Assembly: GCA_964573015.1 (NCBI GenBank)
Contig: CAZNHZ010000001.1
Span: forward strand, 248,001-312,000
Direction: 5' to 3'
From: JAPUDQ01 sp964573015
Lineage (GTDB): Bacteria > Patescibacteriota > Saccharimonadia > Saccharimonadales > Saccharimonadaceae
Length of the DNA stretch: 64,000 nucleotides
Shown here: positions 50,658-59,515 of the stretch, piece after piece
How positions within the stretch are numbered: the first letter of the stretch is position 1
Layout of the letters: each line of letters starts with the position of its first letter
The notes under the pieces: generated by a model
The model's input: only the letters and a program-made list of their open reading frames with translations
Told to the model about the DNA's origin: nothing
Database searches by the model: none
Translations under genes and position numbers: made by a program

Positions 50658-51817
50658 CGTTTTACCCCGCTTACGGTCACGACAGATGCAATGATTAGTG
50701 CCATATCACGAGCAGCGGAAGGCCGAGCAAATTGATGTAATTTTTGCGACAATTTGCTTCGCTGTGCAGGGCTGTTGATCAGCGACATAATCATCTGCCC
50801 GAGAGTATCTCCGTCGGCAATCTCGTGATCAGTAGCTACGATAGCCGCCTCGGCAGCTTCGTAAACGGCGGCATTTTTGACCTGGTCGCCGAGATGCGCC
50901 GCCGGTACGATAATCGTCGGCTGTGCCAGACCGGCCAGTTCTTGCAAAAACGTCGCACTTCCTCGCGACACTACCACATCAGCCGCCCCAAGCACAGCGT
51001 GCATATCCCGATAAACAAACGGCACGGCTATATAATGCGGATGATCCGGCAACTGCGATTTGATAGACTCAAAGTGCTTTTTGCCGGTTACATGATACAC
51101 GTGCAAGCCGGCCTTGATAAGATCAGGAGCCGAGCGCACCATCGCCTGATTGATACTACGGGCGCCTAAGCCGCCTCCGGTCACTACCACCAGTGGGGCC
51201 AAAACATCGATCATGCCTAAGTTATGCCGGGCAGCCTGCTTGGCTTCGTCACTAAACGGACGAAACTGCTCGCTAATCGGCACGCCTACGTAACTGGTCT
51301 TTGATTTATCATACGAATAATTCTCAAGTGGTGAGCCGGTGCCAATCCGCGCAGCAAATCGTGCCAACACACAGTTGGTCAAACCGGGTCGGGTATCAGA
51401 ATCATGGATAACAATCGGTATTCGCAGCAACGCGGCTGCCAGTCCGAGCGGCAGGCAGACGTAGCCACCTTTGGCAAAGACGACATCAGGCCGCTTCGTC
51501 AGCAGCATCCAAGCACTTTGCACAAAACCAAGCCCAATCAACGCGATATCACGTATGTTATAGGCAATGGTACGAATATCGCGCAATCGCTGCCACCAAG
51601 TTTCACCGTGATAGCGCCGCAACTTACCGGCGTAGATAGTCGATACTTCAACCGGTACCTTGGCGTGTTTCATGAGTCCGCGCGCTTGAGCTTCAAATGC
51701 TGCGTCGCAGACAAACCGCACCTCTAGCGAATTATCAAGCTCAGCCAGCTCGTTGATGACGGCTAGTACCGGGGTAACGTGCCCCCCCGATCCCCCGCCG
51801 ACGGCGAGTAGTTTCAT
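50654..51817 (-). CDS. murG: UDP-N-acetylglucosamine transferase MurG
   Basis: A 387-residue GT28 enzyme that converts lipid I to lipid II at the inner membrane face. The N-terminal MKLLAVGGGSGGHVTPVLAV, FAKGGYVCLPLGLAAALLRIPIVIHDSD and the C-terminal VVSRGSATFLQELAGLAQPTIIVP are characteristic. The start is the ATG after AAAGGAGGCAGCG, inside the end of ftsW (77-nt overlap). Confidence 0.95.
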   Translation of the reverse strand: MKLLAVGGGSGGHVTPVLAVINELAELDNSLEVRFVCDAAFEAQARGLMKHAKVPVEVSTIYAGKLRRYHGETWWQRLRDIRTIAYNIRDIALIGLGFVQSAWMLLTKRPDVVFAKGGYVCLPLGLAAALLRIPIVIHDSDTRPGLTNCVLARFAARIGTGSPLENYSYDKSKTSYVGVPISEQFRPFSDEAKQAARHNLGMIDVLAPLVVVTGGGLGARSINQAMVRSAPDLIKAGLHVYHVTGKKHFESIKSQLPDHPHYIAVPFVYRDMHAVLGAADVVVSRGSATFLQELAGLAQPTIIVPAAHLGDQVKNAAVYEAAEAAIVATDHEIADGDTLGQMIMSLINSPAQRSKLSQKLHQFARPSAARDMALIIASVVTVSGVKR

Positions 51818-53033
51818 CGCTGCCTCCTTTTGCGATTTGAGTGCTAAATGTCGTAAAACGCGAGATTTGGTAGACAATCCCCAGGGTTGCCATCATAAAC
51901 ATCAGACTGGTGCCGCCAAAGCTGAGAAAAGGCAGGGTCACGCCTGTTAGCGGCAGCAGGCCTGTCATGGCGCCGATATTGACTATAACGTGGGTGGCAA
52001 GCCAGCCAAACGCTCCAGCGGCTAGCAGTTTCATCACCGGATCACTGACATGCTCTGCTACCCGCATCATCCGCACCAGCAGCGAGCCAAACAAAGTCAA
52101 TATAACGATCAGGCCGACAAAACCGAATATTTCTCCTAAAACGGCAAAGATTGAGTCATTGAGCGCCTCCGGCAGATAACCAAAAGCTTGCACCGGCTCA
52201 CCCAGGCCACGACCAAACAAACCGCCGCTACCAAGGGCTAATTTAGCCATATCGATATGATAACTTGAGGCATCAGAACCAGTTGTGTTTAAAAATGTCG
52301 TCACCCGCGCTAGCCGATGCGGTGAAACAATCACCATTATCAGCCCCAATCCGATCAATCCTGCCCCGCCCAGCGCCAACAGTCGCAGCGACATGCCTGA
52401 CATCACTGTCATTGCCGCCATCATACCAAGAATTGTCAGTCCGGTGCCCATATCTTTTTGCAATCCAATCACAAAAAACGCCGCCAGCGCCAGTAATATA
52501 CCGAGCGGCAACAGCGTATCGGCGCGGCTATTGATAGTCGAAGTTTGCATACGGCGCCCCAAAAACAAAGCGCCAAACAGCAGCAAAGAAAACTTCAGCA
52601 ATTCCGCCGGTTGAAATGAGACAACGCCAAGATCAAACCAGCGACAAGCGCCATTAAAACACAAAGCAGGCGGCGCATGGAGAGCACCAAGCAGCGCCAA
52701 CAGCATACTGAGCACCAACGCAATTACCAGCAGCGGCCCAGCGAGCCGTCGCCATAGCTTAAGCGGCATAATCGCCCCAACTACAAATGCCGCCGTACCG
52801 ATACCCAAGTAAGCCAATTGCTTCAGCATATAGTGGCTCTGATCAAGGTTGCCGCCCTCACTGTTTATGCGGTGTATCTGATATGGAGAAATAGCAAACA
52901 GCACGATCACTCCCACGAGCACCAACAGTCCCATAAACAACAGCAGCCTGTAATCAGGCCGATGACGGCGACTTGGAGCGGCGGCAGGCACCCGCACCGA
53001 AGCTTTGCGCCGCCGCGGAACCAACGACTCCAT
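51741..53033 (-). CDS. ftsW: Lipid II flippase/polymerase FtsW (SEDS family)
   Basis: A 430-residue SEDS glycosyltransferase with about ten membrane helices: FNGACRWFDLGVVSFQPAELLKFSLLLF near the middle and GLLPLTGVTLPFLSFGGTSLMFMMATLGIV near the end. The start shares one base with the mraY stop (TGATG) and is preceded by GGAGGT. The C-terminal ~25 residues lie in the murG overlap. Confidence 0.95.
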   Translation of the reverse strand: MESLVPRRRKASVRVPAAAPSRRHRPDYRLLLFMGLLVLVGVIVLFAISPYQIHRINSEGGNLDQSHYMLKQLAYLGIGTAAFVVGAIMPLKLWRRLAGPLLVIALVLSMLLALLGALHAPPALCFNGACRWFDLGVVSFQPAELLKFSLLLFGALFLGRRMQTSTINSRADTLLPLGILLALAAFFVIGLQKDMGTGLTILGMMAAMTVMSGMSLRLLALGGAGLIGLGLIMVIVSPHRLARVTTFLNTTGSDASSYHIDMAKLALGSGGLFGRGLGEPVQAFGYLPEALNDSIFAVLGEIFGFVGLIVILTLFGSLLVRMMRVAEHVSDPVMKLLAAGAFGWLATHVIVNIGAMTGLLPLTGVTLPFLSFGGTSLMFMMATLGIVYQISRFTTFSTQIAKGGSDETTRRRRGIGGARYPGTSRHQRAG

Positions 53034-54070
53034 CAAATATGACCTCCGGCCAATGCTACCAGCAAGCCGACGAAACCGGAGATATTGGCAATCAACCAAA
53101 AACGCATAGTGACTTTTGATTCCGGCCACCCCTTGGCTTCCAGATGATGATGAATCGGGGCCGAGATAAACACCTTGCGCTTAAAAACTTTTTTTGAAAA
53201 GATTTGAATTGCGCTTGAGCCGATCTCCACCACCAGCAAAATACCGATAATCGGCAATAAAAAGATAGCATTTGTCAGCATCGCCACGACACCCAGCGCC
53301 GTACCCAAAGCAAAACTGCCGACATCACCCATCATAAATCGAGCCGGATGGACGTTGAACCACAAATAAGTAATAAGCGCTCCTAAGATCGTAAAGCAAA
53401 ACCCGGCAATCCCGACATTGCCCTGTAGCAATGCAATAACGGCGTAGGTAGTGTAAGCCGACGCCAACAGGCCGCCAGCCAGGCCGTCCAAACCGTCACT
53501 TATATTAACTGCGTTGCCGGCACTGACCACCGCCAGTATAAACAGCGGTATGATAAGCCAACCGATATCAATCTGTGCCAAAAACGGAATTTGCACGGTC
53601 GTGTACTCCAACTTAGCATAGAAAAACCAAGCCCCGACTGCCGCGACCGCTGTTATCATGGCAAATTTCAGACCGGAACGCATACCAGCCACGCCAAGTT
53701 GCTTGCCGCGGATATTGATGATGTCATCGATCAATCCGACAATACCGCCGCCCAGCATTGCCGCCAGCGGCAGCCATGTCTGTTCACGATCGAGATTGTA
53801 TAGCGCGGTTACGATTGTCACTGTCAGTACAATCACAATTCCGGCCATGGTCGGAAAACGTCGCTGAAACTTACTAGCATGCAGTTTAGTAAAAACCTCG
53901 AGTGCTTCACCGGTGGTACTCAGGGTGCGCTGCCGCTTCCATAACTGATGCCGGTATGCCAAGTAGGTATAAATGGGCGTCATCACCAATGACAGCGTCA
54001 AAGCGCCGAGCGCGAGCGACACCATAAAAATAAGCGATGTCGTGATTTGTGAAATTGCAATTTCTTCCAT
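53033..54070 (-). CDS. mraY: Phospho-MurNAc-pentapeptide transferase MraY
   Basis: A 345-residue membrane enzyme making lipid I. Ten predicted helices; motifs GGGIVGLIDDIINI, NAVNISDGLDGLAGG, LITYLWFNVHPARFMMGDVGSFALG and PIHHHLEAKGWPESKVTMRFW are diagnostic. There are 3 nt between the ftsI stop and this start. Confidence 0.97.
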   Translation of the reverse strand: MEEIAISQITTSLIFMVSLALGALTLSLVMTPIYTYLAYRHQLWKRQRTLSTTGEALEVFTKLHASKFQRRFPTMAGIVIVLTVTIVTALYNLDREQTWLPLAAMLGGGIVGLIDDIINIRGKQLGVAGMRSGLKFAMITAVAAVGAWFFYAKLEYTTVQIPFLAQIDIGWLIIPLFILAVVSAGNAVNISDGLDGLAGGLLASAYTTYAVIALLQGNVGIAGFCFTILGALITYLWFNVHPARFMMGDVGSFALGTALGVVAMLTNAIFLLPIIGILLVVEIGSSAIQIFSKKVFKRKVFISAPIHHHLEAKGWPESKVTMRFWLIANISGFVGLLVALAGGHI

Positions 54071-54073
54071 AGG

Positions 54074-55840
54074 CTAGCCTCGTTTGGGTTGAAGTTTTAA
54101 GTGATCGATCAGCCAGTTATTCATATCATTAAAGATTGGCCCGGCAGCGGTTGTGCCCTCGTAGCCGCCGATCTGGGCATTGTCCACTTTTACCATTATG
54201 ACATACTCCGGCTCGGTCACGCCGCCAAAACCTAGATATGAACCGATGGAGTTTTCATCCGAATATTTGCCGGTGCGAGTATCGATCACCTGACTGGTAC
54301 CGGTTTTGCCTCCAATCATGTAGCCGTCGCGGTCAAATTTGCCAAAAAAACCGGTTTTGCGGCCTTGCCAGATCAAATCGCGGGCCGCCAGTGACGCTTC
54401 GTGAGATATCACTCTTTGATTAAGTATCGTCGGCTCTTTGGTTGTCACGCTGCCGTTATCATTGATAATACCGGCTACGAGGTGCGGCTGATAATAAATA
54501 CCGCCGTTTATCTCGGCCGAAAACGCCGCCGCCGTTTGGATCATAGTCAGATCCATGCCTTGACCAAACGCCATATTGGCATAACGAATGTTGTTGCCGT
54601 CAGGATCATCGGGCGCAATAACCGTACCCGGTGCTTCACCGGCCTGTTCAATACCGGTCAATTGACCGAAGCGGTATTGGTTATGAAAATAATGATACAG
54701 TTTATCGCGGCCTTGACGGTTAAATTCACCGCCGCCCATCTGCCGAAAGACAAACGTCACACCGGTATTGAGCGAATACCGCAAAGTATCCAGCATCGTC
54801 GCGCTGGCGCTTTTGGGGTCTTCTTCGACGTTGCAAATCGGTTTGGCGGCCGTATCGACTACGACACAACCGGTGCCATCGGGAAACGTCGAATTAACCG
54901 TGACGGCCCCGCTGTCCAGCCCTGCCCCTACGGTCAGCGTCTTGATAACCGAGCCGTTTTCGTAAGGCAAACTAACCACGCTGTTTTGAAACACGCTGTA
55001 GTCTTCGACTTTGTTATAAGCTGCCGGATCGTACGTCGGATAATTGGCCATCGCCAGGACGGCACCGTTTTTGGGGTTCATGACAATGATGCTGCCTTTT
55101 GACGCTCGGGCGCGATCGAGCCCTTGCTTTAGCAAAGTTTCGGCCTGCATCTGAATTGTGCGATCCAGCGTCAACACCAAATTGTCGCCATCGACCGCCG
55201 GTTTGTTGATATCGTCCTGACCGATAGTCAGCGGAATTTTGCGCACATCGGTAATTGTCTCCAGCAATCCCGGCTTACCCTTGAGCCGGCTATCAAGCGC
55301 ACCCTCGATACCGTACTGACCGACGCCCTCGGCATTTAGATAACCGAGCGTCTGGGCGGCCATCGTGCCCTCCGGATAAATCCGGCGGTTGGTTTGCTGT
55401 AAGCCGATACCGCGTAGCTGTTGTTTCTCGATTTTCTCAGCCTGTGTGCGGCTAATATTTCGCGCCAACACCCGATAGCGTACTTTACCCGATTCATCAT
55501 GCATCAGTTCCGTGGCATTAGCCGCCAGCTCGCCACCAATAATCCGCGATAGCGCTTCTTTGGTCTTTGCCGGTTGTTTTATTTCAGCCGGATCGGCAAA
55601 TACAGTATAAACTCGCTCGTTTTTGACCAGCGGAATTACCTCATTGCGATCATACACATACAATTCACCTCGCTTCGGCTGAATCACCAAAGGCTGAATT
55701 TGTATCTGATTGGCCTGTTCAATATAATAACCGTGCTTGATAACCTGCAAATAAAACAGCCTCATAGCAAATATCGCCAACACCAGCAAAAGCCCTCCAA
55801 TGAGAACCTCTGAGCGGGCTGGTTTGATATGAGATTTCAT
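54074..55840 (-). CDS. ftsI: Division transpeptidase FtsI/PBP2-like
   Basis: A 588-residue class B penicillin-binding protein: membrane helix near residues 12-32, dimerisation domain, then transpeptidase with the SxxK nucleophile in YENGSVIKT, SLN (YSLNTG) and KTG (IGGKTGTSQV). It cross-links septal peptidoglycan outside the membrane. It follows the FtsL-like gene by 1 nt. Confidence 0.95.
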   Translation of the reverse strand: MKSHIKPARSEVLIGGLLLVLAIFAMRLFYLQVIKHGYYIEQANQIQIQPLVIQPKRGELYVYDRNEVIPLVKNERVYTVFADPAEIKQPAKTKEALSRIIGGELAANATELMHDESGKVRYRVLARNISRTQAEKIEKQQLRGIGLQQTNRRIYPEGTMAAQTLGYLNAEGVGQYGIEGALDSRLKGKPGLLETITDVRKIPLTIGQDDINKPAVDGDNLVLTLDRTIQMQAETLLKQGLDRARASKGSIIVMNPKNGAVLAMANYPTYDPAAYNKVEDYSVFQNSVVSLPYENGSVIKTLTVGAGLDSGAVTVNSTFPDGTGCVVVDTAAKPICNVEEDPKSASATMLDTLRYSLNTGVTFVFRQMGGGEFNRQGRDKLYHYFHNQYRFGQLTGIEQAGEAPGTVIAPDDPDGNNIRYANMAFGQGMDLTMIQTAAAFSAEINGGIYYQPHLVAGIINDNGSVTTKEPTILNQRVISHEASLAARDLIWQGRKTGFFGKFDRDGYMIGGKTGTSQVIDTRTGKYSDENSIGSYLGFGGVTEPEYVIMVKVDNAQIGGYEGTTAAGPIFNDMNNWLIDHLKLQPKRG

Positions 55841-55841
55841 A

Positions 55842-56201
55842 TTAGTTCTGTGCGTACTCGGTTGCTGCCGGAGCCGTCATAGCTTTGGCGACGTTGCTGC
55901 TTTCAACGGTTTTGAGTGCTGATAATCGAGCATTTTGATTGGCTAGTTCCTCTTTTTCGAGTGTCAAAGACTCTAGTTTTTGCTCGAGACCATTGATATC
56001 ATAGCCGTAATTACTGGTTTTTGTTACCTGTGTCAGATAAATTAGACCGAGTACGGCGATCATCAGTGCGATCAAAATCGTATGAGAAATCGGCCCCAAA
56101 GATACGCTGGGCACAAATGTCGTGATGTTTTGGTTGCGCCGCCACATTCGCTGCTGACGAGCCGCGAACTGGGTAGAGGCAGTACGGTAATAATGAGACA
56201 T
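55842..56201 (-). CDS. FtsL-like division protein
   Basis: A 119-residue protein with a basic start, one membrane helix (about residues 40-60) and a periplasmic-type coiled coil (INGLEQKLESLTLEKEELANQNARLSAL). Its position directly before ftsI matches FtsL, a partner of FtsQ and FtsW/FtsI. Similarity beyond topology is too weak to be sure. Confidence 0.75.
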   Translation of the reverse strand: MSHYYRTASTQFAARQQRMWRRNQNITTFVPSVSLGPISHTILIALMIAVLGLIYLTQVTKTSNYGYDINGLEQKLESLTLEKEELANQNARLSALKTVESSNVAKAMTAPAATEYAQN

Positions 56202-56242
56202 GTGGTGCTATCTCTTTTTTGTATTAGTGTTGGTATTTGGTT

Positions 56243-56276
56243 GCCGCTACCATCTTTTTTTGATGATGGCAGCGGC
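56243..56276 (-). repeat. 12-bp hairpin before the ftsL-like gene
   Basis: GCCGCTACCATC (56243-56254) and GATGGCAGCGGC (56265-56276) pair with one G-U type position around an A/T-rich loop. It lies between a 19-codon frame and the FtsL-like start; possibly a terminator-like or processing element in the dcw transcript. Confidence 0.6.
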
Positions 56277-56302
56277 GGTGTTTTGGCCCGGGCGTGGACG
56301 TG

Positions 56303-56362
56303 TTAGCGGCTGTGAACCGTAACTCGAACCGCTCGGGATTTGTTAACGACTGCTATTTTCAT
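56303..56362 (-). CDS. 19-codon frame between rsmH and ftsL
   Basis: MKIAVVNKSRAVRVTVHSR, with AAAGGGAAG before the ATG and 19 nt after the rsmH stop. It has an early stop and is followed by the hairpin at 56243. It could be a leader-type peptide affecting the downstream division genes, or chance. Confidence 0.35.
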   Translation of the reverse strand: MKIAVVNKSRAVRVTVHSR

Positions 56363-56381
56363 AGTCGCTTCCCTTTTTGTT

Positions 56382-57305
56382 TTATAGTTTCACGGCGGCG
56401 CGAAGCGTAGCACTGCGCGCACGCGGGTTGGTGGAATCATTGTTGTCGCCACGCACCGGCTTTTTGGTCAACAGCCGAAATACGGCTTCATACCCGGCAG
56501 CTGCTTGTTCGGCAAAGTAGTGTTTGACCAATCGATCCTCAAGGCTGTGGAAGCTGATAATAGCGACCCTACCTCCCGGAGCAACGATCTGTGGCAATAC
56601 TGCCAATAACCGCTCAAGTTGCTGCAACTCTTGATTGAGCATGATGCGAATGGCTTGAAAGGTGCGCGTAGCCGGGTGCGTCCGTTGGTACCCGCCACGA
56701 TGTGTTGACAAGACAACCTGAGCCAGTTGGTGCGTTGAATCAAGCGGCCTGGCGCGCCGGATAGCCTTGGCTATCTGCTGTGCCCTGCTCTTTCGCTCTT
56801 CGCCGTAAGTTTCGATAATACGCGCGAGCTCGCTTTCTGACGTGCGGTTTACAAGATCGGCAGCCGTCAGAGACTGCGACTCATCCATACGCATATCAAG
56901 CGGTCCGTCGCGCTGAATCGAAAAACCTCGCTCAGCTTTGTCAAGTTGCGGTGACGATACACCAAGATCAACAAGTACCATATCATACTGCTTGCCGGCT
57001 GCGGCCGCAGCCTCAGCAAACGAAGCAAAATCGCTTTTTACGAGCTCTGCATCATTGGCAACCAGGTGCTGCAAACTGTCAATAGCTCGCTGATCGCGAT
57101 CTACCAAGGTGGCGTTTGAGGCGCCGATCACCGAAATGATGCTGCGCGCATGCCCGCCGTAACCTGCCGTCAGATCCAAGTACGTTTCACCTTTTTGGGG
57201 GTGTAACAAACGTACCGTGTCTTTTAGGAGGACCGGTGTATGAATAGTTGTTTCGTTCCGCCGGCTGGCGGATGACTGGAGTTGTTGTGGTGGTATATTT
57301 TTCAT
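56382..57305 (-). CDS. rsmH: 16S rRNA m4C1402 methyltransferase RsmH
   Basis: A 307-residue SAM-dependent methyltransferase: HTPVLLKDTVRLL, GETYLDLTAGYGGHARSI (SAM motif), DMVLVDLGVSSPQLDKAERGFSIQRDGPLDMRMD, TFQAIRIMLNQEL and ISFHSLEDRLVKHYF. The start was set at the ATG 6 nt after AGGTG; a GTG 9 nt upstream is an alternative. It has its own promoter (57345-57373). Confidence 0.97.
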   Translation of the reverse strand: MKNIPPQQLQSSASRRNETTIHTPVLLKDTVRLLHPQKGETYLDLTAGYGGHARSIISVIGASNATLVDRDQRAIDSLQHLVANDAELVKSDFASFAEAAAAAGKQYDMVLVDLGVSSPQLDKAERGFSIQRDGPLDMRMDESQSLTAADLVNRTSESELARIIETYGEERKSRAQQIAKAIRRARPLDSTHQLAQVVLSTHRGGYQRTHPATRTFQAIRIMLNQELQQLERLLAVLPQIVAPGGRVAIISFHSLEDRLVKHYFAEQAAAGYEAVFRLLTKKPVRGDNNDSTNPRARSATLRAAVKL

Positions 57306-57344
57306 TGAGGTCACCTAACCGATAGCAAGTATGTTTGTTTTCGC

Positions 57345-57373
57345 AGTATGTGTTTGTTTTTGTAGTTTGTCAA
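57345..57373 (-). promoter_or_regulatory. Promoter of rsmH and the downstream dcw genes
   Basis: Minus strand TTGACA (57368-57373), 17-nt spacer, CATACT (57345-57350), giving a leader of about 35 nt. Confidence 0.72.
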
Positions 57374-57390
57374 TGGAGTTGTTGTGGTGT

Positions 57391-57474
57391 GCCCGCCAAA
57401 AAAGCGGGCGGCTTTTATAGACTCTCATTGACGGTGAGAGACTTATGTGTGAGGGTCACGTAAGGAGAGACCCT
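57391..57474 (-). repeat. Three consecutive hairpins between mraZ and rsmH
   Basis: GCCCGC/GCGGGC (57391-57409), CTCTCA/TGAGAG (57422-57440) and AGGGTC/GACCCT (57452-57474). They lie in the 311-nt gap between mraZ and rsmH and probably end or process the mraZ transcript. The rest of the gap (57475-57616) shows nothing I can identify. Confidence 0.55.
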
Positions 57475-57616
57475 TGTGAGGTGGAGTTTTTTGGGAGGTG
57501 TGTTGTTGTGTGATTGATGTACGAATGCGCTAATTTTACATGTCAGCATTTGCTTCATGTACTCACTACCGGATAGGTGATCTCACGAAATGACTATTCC
57601 GTGAATTGTTTGATTG

Positions 57617-57979
57617 TTAAGGTGCAGCACTGATGCGCCAGTATTTGCCAGCGCGAACGACAACGACGTTTGATTCGATACCAGCGTAGTTCAGCAAGTG
57701 CTGCTCGATCGTGATACGTCCCTGCTTGTCATCTAACTCACCGCCGGTTTTGCCGGTTCGAAATTGGACATTGAGATCGGCGATCCGCTCGTCCAAAATA
57801 TCACCCTCAAGCGCAGCTTCAACTTCTTCATCCCAAACTGCTTGAGAATATAGATGCAGATACTGCCGGAAGCCTCGGGTAACTATAACGCCGCTTGCAA
57901 ACTCAGCTCGAAGCTCGGCGGGGATTGTCAATCGCCGCTTGTCATCAAGCTTTCGTTCAAAGTAGTCGGTACTCGCCAT
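57617..57979 (-). CDS. mraZ: Transcriptional regulator MraZ
   Basis: A 120-residue protein of two AbrB-like/SpoVT domains: DYFERKLDDKRRLTIPAELRAEF and GELDDKQGRITIEQHLLNYAGI, matching the family's DxKGR-type repeats. It heads the dcw cluster and represses its own promoter in other bacteria. AAAGGGGAC precedes the ATG. Candidate MraZ boxes lie in its promoter. Confidence 0.95.
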   Translation of the reverse strand: MASTDYFERKLDDKRRLTIPAELRAEFASGVIVTRGFRQYLHLYSQAVWDEEVEAALEGDILDERIADLNVQFRTGKTGGELDDKQGRITIEQHLLNYAGIESNVVVVRAGKYWRISAAP

Positions 57980-58081
57980 GTCCCCTTTGGTTCCGTGGTG
58001 GTTAGTTAATAGTAGAGTTCCGTGGTTTTTATTTTTAGCCGCTCTTAGGTGCTAAGGTGGGAGCGGTAATCCACTGCCCCT

Positions 58082-58110
58082 ATATTACTACCCACTTCTA
58101 CCCACTGCAA
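58082..58110 (-). promoter_or_regulatory. mraZ promoter with embedded MraZ boxes
   Basis: Minus strand: TTGCAG (58105-58110), 17-nt spacer, TAATAT (58082-58087). The spacer contains two TGGGT direct repeats (58100-58104 and 58090-58094) with a 5-nt gap, the spacing known for MraZ boxes. Bound MraZ would block RNA polymerase directly. Confidence 0.75.
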
Positions 58111-58255
58111 GTCTTTTTTTGTAGATTCGTAGGTTATCCACAGCTTTTTTGACAAAAGCGCCCGGCTGCACCCGATTAGACGGCATGATTAAGGGGAAGC
58201 CGTATGACTTCCCCGTATCCTAAGCTAGTACCGCTAAACAATGAATACTGCTCGC

Positions 58256-58441
58256 CTAAATCAGCGAACTGAGCTGAGCGGCGTATTCCGAGCTGGCTTG
58301 TGCTACCAGCCAGGCGGTCAAGACAAATACATTGGCGACAATCGACACCACCAGGACAGCGTGTTTGAAGTCCTCATTGGTTTTGGCAATGACGGCAGCG
58401 CTATGTGCTTGAGTGACCTGAGTGTTTGTGTTGTTATTCAT
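58256..58441 (-). CDS. Small single-pass membrane protein
   Basis: A 61-residue protein: polar Asn/Thr-rich start, one membrane helix (about residues 28-50) and a short tail. No family recognised. A consensus promoter ends 6 nt before the ATG, so it is a real leaderless transcription unit. A GGGGAAG/CTTCCCC hairpin lies beyond the stop near 58192-58213. Confidence 0.75.
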   Translation of the reverse strand: MNNNTNTQVTQAHSAAVIAKTNEDFKHAVLVVSIVANVFVLTAWLVAQASSEYAAQLSSLI

Positions 58442-58447
58442 AATTCC

Positions 58448-58476
58448 ATATTAGCACAAGCTTTATTATTTGTCAA
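58448..58476 (-). promoter_or_regulatory. Consensus promoter, leaderless type
   Basis: Minus strand TTGACA (58471-58476), 17-nt spacer, TAATAT (58448-58453), 6 nt to the ATG. It is the same arrangement as at 19823 and 25009. Confidence 0.88.
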
Positions 58477-58504
58477 TAGTATTTTACTATATTAGTTTGC
58501 CGGT

Positions 58505-59515
58505 TTAGGCTAAATTTATAATTTCGCGAGCAATTATATCGGGATCGTGGCGAATAAATGTTCGCACCTCGGCTATCGGATCGCTTTCCGTAGCGCCCTG
58601 CCAGACCTGTTTGGCTATCAGATCACGGCCAATCGTCTGATAATGAGCCTGGTCAAGCGTTTTCTTATCGACTTTTACGGGATATTCATGAGTGTGAGCG
58701 TAGCGCTCGAACAGTCGGTGTGAAGGCGGCTGGGCATTATAAATAACATAATCAAGCTGACAACCGGCAAAACGCTCGATCTCAGCGGCATAATCACTCA
58801 CTGCAAAATCATCGGTTTGTCCGGGCTTGGTCACGAGATTACAGACATATACTTTTTTGGCGGACGACTGAGCTAAGGCCTGCCGCACACCTTCGACTAT
58901 CAACGCCGGCGCCAGACTGGTATAGAGACCGCCGGGAGCAATCACAATGATATCGGCAGACCTAATCGCCTGCTCGGCCCGCGGGTTGATATGAGCCGGT
59001 CGATCAAGTGCAACCATCGGCCGCTCACCGCCAAAATCTGCTTGGGTACCAACAAATTGACCTTTGAGAGTTTGGCCGTTGCCGGTGGTAATCGTCATCG
59101 TGATATTGTCGAGTGAAATCGGCTCTACCCGACCGGTAATCGCCAGCACCCGGCTGGCTTCTTCGACAGCTTCGGCAAAACTGCCGGTCATTTTTTCAAG
59201 TGCGGTCAAAAACAAGTTACCAAAAGCATGGCCCTTAAGCGCTCCGTCATCAAATCGATAAGTAAACAAATCCCGCAGCTTGTCGGAATTACTCAGCGCC
59301 ACCAAACACTGCCGGACATCGCCGGGCGGCAACACGCCTAGTTCATCACGCAACTGTCCAGTAGAGCCGCCGTCGTCAGCCATGCTGACCAGCGCTGTTA
59401 TATGTTTGGTGTAGCGTTTGAGGCCGCTGAGCAGTACAAAACTGCCGGTTCCGCCGCCTATCACCACCACCCGCAGATCGGATTGCTTAAGCTTGTCAAA
59501 AGTAGTATGTTTCAT
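58505..59515 (-). CDS. yvcK: YvcK/CofD-like gluconeogenesis factor
   Basis: A 336-residue protein: VVIGGGTGSFVLLSGLKRY, VSMADDGGSTGQLRDELGVLPPGDVRQCLVALS, GHAFGNLFLTALEKM and ADIIVIAPGGLYTSLAPALIVEG are the family landmarks. YvcK proteins bind UDP-GlcNAc and adjust carbon flow and cell-wall growth. The start shares one base with the stop of the upstream glycosidase (TAATG), so the two are coupled. Confidence 0.94.
   Translation of the reverse strand: MKHTTFDKLKQSDLRVVVIGGGTGSFVLLSGLKRYTKHITALVSMADDGGSTGQLRDELGVLPPGDVRQCLVALSNSDKLRDLFTYRFDDGALKGHAFGNLFLTALEKMTGSFAEAVEEASRVLAITGRVEPISLDNITMTITTGNGQTLKGQFVGTQADFGGERPMVALDRPAHINPRAEQAIRSADIIVIAPGGLYTSLAPALIVEGVRQALAQSSAKKVYVCNLVTKPGQTDDFAVSDYAAEIERFAGCQLDYVIYNAQPPSHRLFERYAHTHEYPVKVDKKTLDQAHYQTIGRDLIAKQVWQGATESDPIAEVRTFIRHDPDIIAREIINLA

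Noticed and set aside
58134..58142. Exact DnaA-box-like TTATCCACA upstream of mraZ
   Set aside because: Single copy, no cluster of boxes, no dnaA/dnaN nearby; not evidence for an origin.
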